DNA of 64,000 nucleotides from Branchiostoma floridae (lineage: Eukaryota; Chordata; Leptocardii; Amphioxiformes; Branchiostomatidae): the NCBI RefSeq assembly GCF_000003815.2, contig NC_049986.1:19933991-19997990 (forward strand), written 5' to 3'. The notes beneath the pieces were generated by a model, which was given only the letters and a program-made list of their open reading frames with translations, did not search any database and was not told where the DNA came from. Positions 55,201-64,000 of this stretch are shown here, one piece after another. The first letter of the stretch is position 1. Every line of letters starts with the position of its first letter. Position numbers and translations under genes: made by a program.

Positions 55201-58200
55201 TGCTTAACGACCAGCTGCAACAAAACCAGCGCTCACGACATGTGGCTGACAGCGTCAAGACTTACTCAAACAATGGTCACGCCAACGTCTTAAAGTCCCG
55301 TCTTAGACTTGACAAGTCTGTGACGGCTAGGAGTGTTTTCCTAACCGCTCCCAGTGTAGTAATATGACGCCACTCTTATGTAATGGTGGGGAAAACCGGA
55401 GCTTTGGGTCTTACACATTACATGGAGAGGTCACGTACATGTACATGTATGTGCTTAGCTTGATAAAGACACAGTAGACTTGTTAGTAACACACCAGTGA
55501 ATATAGACTAGAGCCAGTAGAAATCATACGTGACCTTTACGCAAATAAAAACGTTAAACTGAACAATCCAAACTAGGAGTGTTCTTTTACCTACTCCCCG
55601 CGTAATATGACCCTATGTAATGCTAGAGAAAAACCTGAGCTTTGGGTACATATAGAACTGAGAAGTCCCCGGATGTGTGGCCGCGACTTTGCCCAGGTTA
55701 CAGCACGGCATGATGGGAGTTCGTGGCGTTCATTCCCCTCGCCGTGCATGCTGGGACGGGTTGTACCCGATTCCAGGCCACGCTTTGCCGTCACCCGGTC
55801 GGGTCACCCCACCCAGCCGCCAGTTTGTTCACCCCGACCTGGTTTCTGGGACACAATGTTGTAATGACTTCCCCAAGGTCAACTGTAACTGAGGACAAGG
55901 TCGCCTGCCTGGCTCACTTGCCTGGGAGGGGCCTTGGTTGTCTGGATGTGTTGATGGGATCGACTTCCCTCTGGAATGCAGGGTCTTACATAATCCACAC
56001 TAGTCTTGTCTCTCTCTGTCTTGGTGCACTCTGCGAAATGTTACTGTTTCAGTCGTGGCTTTATCATTTATGTAGTGGCTCAAACACATTTATGCATTCG
56101 CCATATGTGAGCCAGTCTCTTGTGAGGTAAAAACAATCTTTTGTCCAATCTGGTCCAATTTTTCGCAGCAAGATAAGGAAAATCAACAAAGGTTTTCAGA
56201 AATTTTGGCGTCTGTCCAAATATTACGTACTTGTGTCCCTGCGAAATGTTACTGTTTCAGTCGTGGCTTTATGTAGTGGCTCAAACACTCATGCATTCGC
56301 CATATGTGAGCCAGTCTCTTGTGAGGTAAAAACAATCTTTTGTCCAATCTGGTCAATTTTTCGCAGCGAGATAAGGAAAATCAAGAAAGGTTTTCAGAAA
56401 TTTTGGCGTCTGTCCAAATATTACGTACTTGTGTCCCTGCGAAATGTTACTGTTTCAGTCGTGGCTTTATGTAGTGGCTCAAACACTCATGCATTCGCCA
56501 TATGTGAGCCAGTCTCTTGTGAGGTAAAAACAATCTTTTGTCCAATCTGGTCAATTTTTCGCAGCGAGATAAGGAAAATCAAGAAAGGTTTTCAGAAATT
56601 TTGGCGTCTGTCCAAATATTACGTACTTGTGTCTCTGCGAAATGTTACTGTTTCAGTCAAGACTTTACATGTATGTAGTGGCTCAAACATCTTTAAGTTA
56701 GCATTTGAGCCAGTCTTTCCAAAGGTTAAATAAAGATGCCTTTTTGTGCAAACTGCTCAATTTTTTGCAGCGAGAATCAGATAAGAAAAATCAACAAAGG
56801 ATTTGAGATTTTTGGCGTATGTCCAAATATTCCGTACTTGCAGACTGCCTATCTTTGAGTGCACTTGAGAATGTTTTATCCTGTGACTGTGAGTCAAGGC
56901 TTTATATATGAGTGCCTCAGATACCTTAGAATTGCCACGTGAGCCTTCTGAGAATATTTGGAGACTTATCGTCCATTTCTACATTCCAATTTTGTCGTTT
57001 TTGAGGAATATTTTAAGGAAATTGGCTGCAAATTTCACAAAGGTTGGCACATGTCTAAATATTCCAGTTTTTGTAATCCATTAATATACACATGTCAGGA
57101 ACTGTCTCGTTTATGAAGATAAAGTCAGTATAGCTGCCACTTGAGCCTTCTTGATTTTTGGGCCATACCAATTTGACTTATTGGTTCTAAAAAATCATGT
57201 CAAACTGAGTGATCAACATGAAAACAGTGAGAGAGAAAAATATATGTATTACTCTCTAATAGGGCTGGGTACCGGTACGGGGGTATGATGTACCGGTACG
57301 GGGGTACGATGTACTGGTACGGGGTACGATGTTCCGGTACGGGGGTACAATGCACCGGTACGGGGGTACGATGTACCGGTACGGGGGTACGATGTTCCGG
57401 TACGGGGGTACGATGCACCGGTACGGGGGTACGATGTTCCGGTACGGGGGTACGATGTACCGGTACGGGGGTACGATGTACTGGTACGGGGGTACGATGT
57501 ACCAGTACGGGGGTACGATGTTCCGGTACGGGGGTACGATGCACCGGTACGGGGGTACGATGCACCGGTACGGGGGTACGATGTACCGGTACGGGGGTAC
57601 GATGTTCCGGTACGGGGGTACGATGTACCGGTAGGGGGTACGATGTACCGGTACGGGGGTACGATGTACCGGTACAGGGGTACGATGTACGATGTACCGG
57701 TACAAAACTGGTTTTTCTTATTGGACCGGTCCGGAAAAAACGGACCTGAAAAAATCAAGTGGACCAGATGTTGGACCGATTAGAAAATGAACATATTTTA
57801 CCAGCACTGACAGTGGCAGCCGTTCACGTGTTTTGAGGCTTACTGGTTCAAGAAAATAGCAAGAGAGACGTAGAGAAGAACTAATACAATGTAGTCATTT
57901 TTATGAAGTTTCTATAGTCAAACTTGGTCTAACTTTACAGACTGAGGCAGTAAGCATTGTTTACGTGAAGATAGGATTCTCCACCAAACAGATATCTTTT
58001 TACGGAAATGGACCATTGTTTTGAGTATTGCCCATTCACAAACAATCAGGTCCAGGTTCAGGTCCGGACCTGGACCGTACCTGAACCTGAATTTTCTGTA
58101 CCGGTACTCTGACCCCTACTCTCTACCATGATGTTACACGCAGTCTCTGGGAGTGAATACGGGCTAGGGGCTACGGGCTTTAACTTAGAGTTTCCTTCCC

Positions 58201-59775
58201 TGCTCGTTAATTTCAAGATTTTTATTAAGATGTCCGAGAACCAATGACATAAGATGGCATAGCCTCAAGTGTTAAACATAAGTTAAAGAACTGCCTTGTT
58301 AAAGCAGATCAAGCGGAGGGACAATAGACAGTACTGTATAACCTGCTTGTTCTCTGTGTTCATTATTGAGTGGGTGATTTACTATGTCTAGACAGTGACG
58401 TAGGTACAAAGGGGATAACACACTCCTAGCCTAAGGGTTCATGTAGGCCTTGTGTGGATCATCTACATTATACACTAGGCGAAAATTGTTTAGTTTGCCC
58501 GCTTAGACCACACTACCTAATCTATTTTTTTTTTTTTTAAACTTTAAAAGAACCTTTAGATAGAATATCATGATAAGTTAAGGTTATGATATGTTATGGT
58601 GAATACAGTCATATTCAATTTTTCCTCCTTACCCTCTAGCTTTATGATGTCCTCTTGCATTGCTATATTTTCACTTTTGTTTTAAAAATATGAGAACCAA
58701 GAAATTAAATTGGTATGGCCTTAGGTAGTAGGGAAAAGATTCAGTTGATATCACTGTCAAAGGTGCTTATCAGTCTGCCTTGTGTTTTGATTCCACCCTT
58801 ATAAAGATTGCAGAACAAAGCATTGAAAAAAGACTTCATGGTACATTTAGCAAAATCCATAGACAGACAGAACAAATAGAAATACATGTCAAAAGGAACC
58901 CCTGAATACAGTTAATAAATGGGAAAGATTTTTAAGTTAGTTATTGACCACTTCATGCTATTGCCTACACTAATATTTGTATGTCATGGAAGTTAATGTG
59001 AGAACATAGTTAACAGAAAGATGCAGTGTGAAAAGTATTTGATCAGGCTGGACAAAATCTATAAATAGCAAATTCCAAGGTCGTGGGTTAGCTCAGGCCA
59101 AGGTCACCTGAGAGGGTAGCAGCCAGTGGAAACCGGCATGCGCAGTGTGCGGCACGCTTTCACGAAATTAGTGGCTCCGTGTTTTCCTGGTTACCTGTTT
59201 AGAATTTTCTTCAAATTTTTGGTTTGTGTTAATCTTGTTTTTCTTCTTTTTACAATGTCCAGCTTCCCATATGTTCATTTTTATCTTTTACTAGTAATTC
59301 TGTGATTAGAATGTTGCATACATGTATATTACGATGAAAGTCTTGATAAAGGTCTTGTCCATACAAAATGTAGTAACTACACTGTACACATCATTCCAGA
59401 AATTAGTTTTACTTATTTTCCCAGAAGTACATTTGTATCCCCAAAAAAATTCTCAATCTAAGAATTCTTTTACATATAAAAAATGGCTGGTGCTATTGCT
59501 ACACTTGAGGTTTGAACAGATACATTAATATTTGCATATCATGTAGCTAATGGAACATACATGTAGATGCAGCGTGGAAAGCATTTCATATAAAAGGTAG
59601 ATTAAAGTCCAGGCCTACAATGTACATGTTTGTCCTATGTTTTCTACAGATCTTGGAGAGTTCTCAGACTCTGCTGAACGTCTTGAAGAGGGAAGCCACG
59701 AGTCTGAAGGAGCCGACAGCAGCCTCCTCCTCCCCTCCTCCACAGAAGGGGACCAAGAAGGACCAGCCTGCTTAG
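49254..59775 (+). CDS. SSNA1: SSNA1 (NA14), centrosome/microtubule coiled-coil protein, four exons
   Basis: Exons 49254-49305, 50159-50274, 51514-51597 and 59650-59775 join to 125 residues (human 119). The sequence starts [18 protein letters not shown] and continues as one long coiled coil ([35 protein letters not shown]). It ends in the highly conserved [20 protein letters not shown] and a short disordered tail ([20 protein letters not shown]). By family it forms fibrils, binds and branches microtubules, and acts at centrioles, basal bodies and the midbody. Exon boundaries are phases 1, 0 and 0. Intron 3 is 8 kb of repeats, far longer than the others. Confidence 0.95.
50340..50860 (+). pseudogene. 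Echo of SSNA1 exon 2, split by an inverted-repeat element
   Basis: GGATCCAGAACGACATC at 50349-50365 and GAACAACATCAGGATTCTTACAG plus AAAGACTTGCCAAGGT at 50799-50837 together copy 50233-50276, the 3' part of exon 2 with its donor. The element at 50366-50798 separates the halves. A third remnant of the intronic flank (TGGTGTTGTCTTGGATC) is at about 51256-51272. Confidence 0.8.
50366..50798. mobile_element. Inverted-repeat element inserted in the SSNA1 exon 2 echo
   Basis: Ends are TAGCCTGGGTACCATCC and GGATGGTACCCAGGCTA, with arms of about 33 bases continuing to AGTTCGCTCC. The direct repeats GAACGACATC and GAACAACATC (one mismatch) flank it. A 9-10 base target duplication fits a Mutator-like element. 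Confidence 0.8.
50890..51257. mobile_element. Inverted-repeat element, family C copy 2
   Basis: Starts CAGGGTTGGACAAGT and ends ACTTGTCGAACCCTG. Five-base direct repeats GTGTT flank it (50885-50889 and 51258-51262). The interior words ACTTGCC and TTGGCCAGTTGG match copy 1 at 31030-31376. Confidence 0.78.
52150..52560. repeat. Two-copy tandem repeat (about 210 bp) in SSNA1 intron 3
   Basis: 52155-52350 and 52365-52590 share GACATGTAT, GTAAGTTTGTA, CAGTGGTGG, TTGGTTCAGAAT, AGTGGTTGTT and TTTGATAGACAGTCTAGA. Divergence is moderate. No coding potential. Confidence 0.65.
53480..53730. repeat. Diverged tandem repeat in SSNA1 intron 3
   Basis: Two copies with words AGGCA(A)TATTGTGCAT/AGGCATTATGCAT, GGCAAATGT(C/T)ACAA and TTACT. 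Unit about 150 bases. Confidence 0.45.
54600..55620. repeat. Direct and inverted repeat cluster in SSNA1 intron 3
   Basis: CTACTAGCTCTAAGG...CACTGGTGTGTTACTAC (54815-54855) recurs at 55017-55060 and in reverse complement at 55480-55530 (GTAACACACCAGTGAATATA, GCCAGTAGAAATCA). TAGGAGTGTT...CCTA and GAGCTTTGGGT recur at 55328-55410 and 55574-55650. It contains two copies of the AAGCAACTGGATATGA family also seen at 60056-60480. Confidence 0.55.
56031..57065. repeat. 198-bp satellite in SSNA1 intron 3
   Basis: Units begin CTGCGAAATGTTACTGTTTC at 56031, 56239, 56437 and 56635. The two middle units are nearly identical and exactly 198 bases. The first has 10 extra bases. Units after 56770 are degenerate. 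Because 198 is a multiple of three and one frame has no stop, a 166-codon open frame runs through them (56233-56733). No homology is recognised and it is treated as incidental. Confidence 0.85.
57258..58118. mobile_element. Element ending in GGTACCGGTAC, carrying a 21-bp minisatellite
   Basis: The left end TAGGGCTGGGTACCGGTAC and right end GTACCGGTACTCTGACCCCTA are imperfect inverted repeats. The interior has TTGGACCGGTCCGGAAAAAACG and CAGGTCCGGACCTGGACC. A related shorter element is at 62622-63022. The minisatellite at 57268-57705 expanded from its left end. Confidence 0.55.
57268..57705. repeat. 21-bp minisatellite
   Basis: About 20 copies of GTACCGGTACGGGGGTACGAT, each with the palindrome TACCGGTA or variants (TTCCGGTA, GCACCGGTA, TACTGGTA, TACCAGTA). 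Since 21 is a multiple of three and no frame has a stop, open frames appear on both strands; these are artefacts. Confidence 0.95.
58590..58730. repeat. Family G element, right half
   Basis: TTTTTCCTCCTTACCCTCTA, CATT, then ATGAGAACCAAGAAATTAAA and TTGGTATGGCCTTAGG. No left half is visible. Confidence 0.55.
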
Positions 59776-60055
59776 CTGAACCCCTCCCCCTTTTGTAATG
59801 TATAAAAATATGAATATCACTATCAACCTTAAGCCTTCCCTGTGATACCTGTGTATGATACTATTGATAGCTGGGCAGATATTCCATATGGCAGAATCAG
59901 TTATTCTATACACTAAGAAATAGTGATTCGAGTATCTGTTGACAGAGATCGCGATCACTTATTCTGCCAGACTGGAATATCTACGTATACCCAATAATAC
60001 ACAGGTATTACAGAGAAGGCTTATATATGTAATGTGTAAAAATCTAAATATCACT

Positions 60056-60541
60056 ATCATTATCATCTGCCAAATAGCAATTACTAAAGCAACTGCATAT
60101 GATCTCGGAAACGGTCAGACATTTCACATAACATCCCTTATCTTTTGTCATTGACACTGGATGATTGAAACATAAATATCACAATCATTATCAACCGCAG
60201 TATAGTATTTTAACTCAAGCAACTGGATATGATTTTGGAAACGGTCAGACGTTTCACATATTAAAATCCGTTATCTTTTGTCAGTGACACAGGATAATCG
60301 AAATATAAATATCACAATATCATTATTATCCACCATATACTATTTTAACTCAAGCAACTGGATATGATTTTGGAAACGGCCAGATGTTTCAAATAGCATC
60401 CACTATCTTTCATCAATGACACTGGATAACAGATGTTAATTAATATCTGAAACATCTGACCATTTCGAAAATCATATCCAATTGCTTGAGTAATAATGCT
60501 ATTTGGCGTATCTTATTACATGGATGTCTAACCTTTATCGA
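60056..60541. repeat. Tandem repeats downstream of SSNA1, running into a gap
   Basis: Three direct copies (about 60060-60165, 60200-60300, 60340-60430) of AAGCAACTGGATATGATTTT, GGAAACGGTCAGACGTTTCA and ATCTTTTGTCA, and one inverted copy (60435-60500, GAAACATCTGACCATTTCG). The same family occurs singly at 19655, 54650 and 54950. Confidence 0.7.
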
Positions 60542-60868
60542 NNNNNNNNNNNNNNNNNNNNNNNNNNNNNNNNNNNNNNNNNNNNNNNNNNNNNNNNNNN
60601 NNNNNNNNNNNNNNNNNNNNNNNNNNNNNNNNNNNNNNNNNNNNNNNNNNNNNNNNNNNNNNNNNNNNNNNNNNNNNNNNNNNNNNNNNNNNNNNNNNNN
60701 NNNNNNNNNNNNNNNNNNNNNNNNNNNNNNNNNNNNNNNNNNNNNNNNNNNNNNNNNNNNNNNNNNNNNNNNNNNNNNNNNNNNNNNNNNNNNNNNNNNN
60801 NNNNNNNNNNNNNNNNNNNNNNNNNNNNNNNNNNNNNNNNNNNNNNNNNNNNNNNNNNNNNNNNNNNN
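60542..60868. other. Assembly gap (327 N)
   Basis: A run of N. Open frames through it are meaningless. Confidence 0.98.
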
Positions 60869-62621
60869 CCTCCCAGCCTTCTGTTTTCTGTCCTCTTGCT
60901 AGAATTTTACATGAAAATGTCAGAGATTCAAGGAATTAAATTGGTGTGGCCTCAGAGATAGCCTCTATTGCAATTAGGATCTCTATATGATCTGCCAGAC
61001 AGTACTAGTCAATTCTACCGGTAGACATCCTGATTGGAATATCTGTGGACAGAAATTTGACTTGTATTTTCCATGGCAGACAGTGGCAAGAAAGTACCGT
61101 CTGCATATTTAGGTAAAGTGTTTTAGGACTTGTAGCTACAGATTGTTATATTCATCATCAGTGTATTATATATTTCTATCAACAGCCCTGTCCTAACTGT
61201 TGTATGAATTAAAGGTGAGTTTTATATGCAACTGACATAATTACATGTATCCATGGGGTATACTGTGAACATTCCCATAGTGATAGATTTTTGTAAATGG
61301 AATAAAGGGTATTTTTCAAATGTTCAGATTTTGTGTGGAGGTTTGCATTTTGATTGTCAAGATCATGATGATGCACTTGAGATTGCCTCATGTGGATGTC
61401 AAACATGGCACCAATACATGCCTGTAGAGCAACCACCCCACCTGGAAGAGTAGGACGGTACTGCAGTATCTACCACATATATTAGGTTTTAACTGGTAAA
61501 AGAGATGGAATCAAATGGCACTTTTAATACCTTTGCCAAGGGCATGTTTTTGCTCACATATGTCCGCCACTCTTAAAGAATGTGTTAAACGTTAAAGGGA
61601 TCTCCAGTGCAACCCCAGTATAATTCACTCCTATATCTAATGGTGCTACTTGGGGGTGCTGCACTAGTTTTTTTTAGATTTCTGGATACATGTGCAGCCT
61701 GATTGATAATGGAGATACAGCCCAATCTTTATATTCATCAGTAGTATAATTCTATTAATCCCAATCTTATTCTTAACTTTTATGACGTACACACATCATT
61801 AACCTTAAGAAAAAAAAGTCATCAGACATTTTCCAGGGTTCAAATTCTGTTCTCTTCCAAAACATGATTCTGTGTTCCGCCACACTGTCAACAAACATCT
61901 AAAAACACAAGCTCAGGGCTGTTTAAGCCATTCTTTGTAAACAACAACAAAGCCATAACGTCACCAACTTTTCCTTTTTTCACAACAGCAAGCCAACATC
62001 GTCCAATTAACAAACCAACTATTTTAACTGCATGTACATTCCATAGTTAGTCTCCATACCTAGACATAGTGAATAGATTCATTTGAATGATCGCCTAATA
62101 TCAAGTAAGACTCAGCTGGATTTCTCAATAAATTGTGGCAAAGGAAAGCTTTTGCTGTACAATGCTAAACTTTCTTCCAACAGAAAGGTCAGAAGAAAGT
62201 TTAGCATTGTACTATGATTACCACCAAGACAGTGGAGCTTCCATGATAATGAAATATTTTGTTCTGCCATTAGAGCATAAGAAGCTCTTTAGGCCACACC
62301 AATTTTATTTGTTGGTTCTCCGATTTAAAAAAAATGATGCTGAAATGAAATATAACCTTGAAAACTGATGACTGTACCTTGGTACACACAGTTTGAAGGA
62401 GTGGATGTTTATGTTGTAAGTTTTCCTCCCATCTGTTTTCATCTATTTCTACTTCAAACAAGGAAATAAATTGGTGTGGACTTCAGTTAAAAGTTTGACG
62501 TTTCTAAAAATTACAAAAAATGCCAAAACGTTTTAAGTCTTGAAACCGGAATGTTCAAAGCAGCAGTAACTGGATCAAGCAGCACAGCCAATACAGCAAG
62601 TTCAAGGCCAACAACTATAGT
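60869..62621. other. Intergenic region with family G and family B repeats
   Basis: 60869-60957 is the right half of a family G element. 62155-62260 is a hairpin related to 12866-13011 (ACAATGCTAAACTTTCTTCC and complement). 62284-62490 is a complete family G copy. No gene is supported; short frames (61253-61453, 62135-62368) lie in or near repeats. Confidence 0.55.
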
Positions 62622-63022
62622 AAAGGGATGGGTACGGGTACAGAACATTCAGGTGCTGGTCCGGTTCAGGTCCAGAGAATCAGACCTGCATGTGGACCTG
62701 TTTGTGAAAACTTTCAAATTGGTGATAACTCAAAACAATGGTCCTTTTTGCTACAAAAGAATCTGTTTGGTGGAGTATCCAACTCCCACTCTTCATGTAA
62801 ACAAGGCTAACTACCTCTATGTATGTTAGAAATTTGGTGGAAATAACTTAACTCTACTCTTCCTCGCTCTTGTTATTACTTGATCCGATAAGCCCTCAAA
62901 CATGTGACTGTTCTTTTTCTAATTGGTCCAAAATCTGGTCCACATATTTCATTCAGTGCCGTTTTATTTACAGGTTCAAGAAAAATAAAACGGTTTTGTA
63001 CCAGTCCCCACCCCTACTAACA
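62622..63022. mobile_element. Relative of the GGTACCGGTAC-ended element
   Basis: It starts AGGGATGGGTACGGGTACAG and ends GTACCAGTCCCCACCCCTAC. The interior includes GGTCCGGTTCAGGTCCAGAG. It has no minisatellite expansion, so it gives an idea of the unexpanded structure. Confidence 0.5.
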
Positions 63023-63941
63023 ACACTAATCTTCAACATCTCAGAATTCACTTTGACACCAACATCATAGTCAAACTTCACATGATCAGACTTCCATGGT
63101 ACATGTATTTCAGCCATGATTTTTAAGCTTAAGCCCTTGTTTTCCAACACATCCATTAACTAAAACTTGAACAAGAACAATTTTGGCATATTTTCCACAT
63201 CTATCCTCTACATCAGCTTTAGATCTACACTAGCAACAATTCAACATCACAGCTCCCATTCTTGGCTTAAAGTGTTTATGACATCAAAATACAACATTTC
63301 TTGTCCATGTTAAACATTTCAACACATTTGGTCCATAAAGCCGACCTCCCAGAAATTCAAAAGACCAAGGCCATGGGGGAGACCTCCGAGGCGCTGAAGG
63401 ATCCAATTACAAAAGACACGGGACTGAGTCTTAAGTCTGTGGAAACAAGTGCAAAGGACCATGCAACTTGGAAAGTCCTGACGTAGAGGAACAAAGGGCC
63501 AGTCCTTGGCCTAAGCGCTTAGGTAGGTAGGCAGATGGAATATAATATTACAAAAATGTTGTCCTTTGATGTCATAATCACTTCAAATCACACTTTATCT
63601 TACTAGGTGATATTAAATGCAGCGTTTTGTGTCACATTTATAGCAAAGTCCACACAATAAACTCTTATTACTACGTCAAAACGTGACCAATGACTATCTC
63701 ACAGCAGCCTACACAGCTCCATGTGCATGTCTAACTAATTTCACTGTGGATACCTGAACAGATCATAGACCTGTTTCACCATTAACGACATCTTTTGGGT
63801 TCCAAACAACCTCTAACTTTACTGTGGATACCTTAACAAGTCATAGACCTGTGGAAAAGACTAAACTTTACGTAACCAACACCAAGTTAGATTGGGACTT
63901 ACCCCAAATTTTCAGCCGATTTCGTCAGCCTTGTTCACAAA

Positions 63942-64000
63942 ATGGACCCGTCTGCTGTAGCTTCCGGACTTGACGTCAGGGACACAGGACTGCAGCAGAG
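63942..64000 (+). CDS. Possible first coding exon of a gene continuing beyond the window
   Basis: ATG at 63942 in the context CACAAAATGG opens a frame to the window end (MDPSAVASGLDVRDTGLQQ), with a CRE-like TTGACGTCAGG inside. The frame is too short for recognition, and no splice site or homologue can be seen. It could equally be a chance frame. Confidence 0.2.
   Translation, partial: MDPSAVASGLDVRDTGLQQ

Larger units (their letters stand above)
57163..58275. repeat. Family G inverted-repeat element interrupted by an unrelated element
   Basis: The left half at 57163-57260 (GGGCCATACCAATTTGACTT, TATTGGTTCT) and right half at 58125-58275 (GGGAGTGAATACGG, TTTCCTTCCCTGCTCG, GAGAACCAATGACATAAGAT, GGCATAGCCTC) belong to family G. 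The sequence between them is the GGTACCGGTAC-ended element at 57258-58118. Confidence 0.6.

Noticed and set aside
56233-56733. A 166-codon gene in the 198-bp satellite
   Set aside because: It consists of repeated satellite units, lies inside an SSNA1 intron, and shows no splice or start context.
57268-57705. CRISPR-like array
   Set aside because: There are no unique spacers; units are directly adjacent, and the genome is animal.
57200-57758. Long open frames on both strands across the 21-bp repeat (up to 169 codons)
   Set aside because: A 21-base unit without stops gives open frames in several phases; all products are pure repeat peptides.
60486-60961. Open frames across the N gap
   Set aside because: Most of the frame is unknown sequence.
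63301-63486. Small protein at 63301-63486
   Set aside because: No domain, weak start context, and adjacent to low-complexity AT-rich DNA; not supportable from sequence alone.

Overview
This is a stretch of an intron-rich animal nuclear genome, most likely amphioxus (Branchiostoma). That call is an inference. It rests on long single-exon C2H2 zinc-finger genes whose fingers alternate CGYRTA-type and CDYSAA-type, on the gene content, and on dense small inverted-repeat elements. Two assembly gaps are present (42640-42739 and 60542-60868).

Layout, left to right. Two minus-strand zinc-finger genes (654-3587 and 6091-8541) each have a long coding exon behind a separate 5' exon. A plus-strand C6orf136 homologue (six exons, 9500-13484) starts head-to-head with the second zinc-finger gene. 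A minus-strand RABEPK (six-kelch Rab9 effector, 16024-19613) converges on it. A plus-strand PPT2 (lysosomal thioesterase) has a common body in seven exons (28094-31553), preceded by a tandem series of seven intact alternative first exons (20174-26151). A minus-strand DHX16 (Prp2-type DEAH-box spliceosomal helicase, 14 exons, 34707-46881) is head-to-head with a plus-strand SSNA1 (four exons, 49254-59775). Its last 14 kb hold mostly repeats and a possible gene start at 63942.

The main discovery candidate is the PPT2 array. Each of the seven exons encodes a signal peptide, a conserved (A)YKP...HG strand/oxyanion-loop motif and a variable 16-residue tail, and each ends AAG|GT in phase 0, so any of them can join the same catalytic body. 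This resembles the UGT1 or clustered-protocadherin arrangement. Blocks upstream of exons 2-5 are shared and may be duplicated promoters.

A second window-wide pattern is 'exon echoes', where an exon edge with its splice site has been tandemly copied next to the exon. They occur at DHX16 exons 2, 8 (16 units) and 13, C6orf136 exon 6, RABEPK exon 3, SSNA1 exon 2, and PPT2 common exon 2 (fragment without splice site).

The human homologues of C6orf136, DHX16 and PPT2 lie in 6p21 (MHC), and those of RABEPK and SSNA1 in 9q33-34 (an MHC-paralogous region). The window therefore looks like a piece of the unduplicated proto-MHC linkage group. The genes do not form a pathway; their proximity is ancestral linkage. 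Exon boundaries were read by eye from frame, splice consensus and recalled family similarity; no alignment was run.
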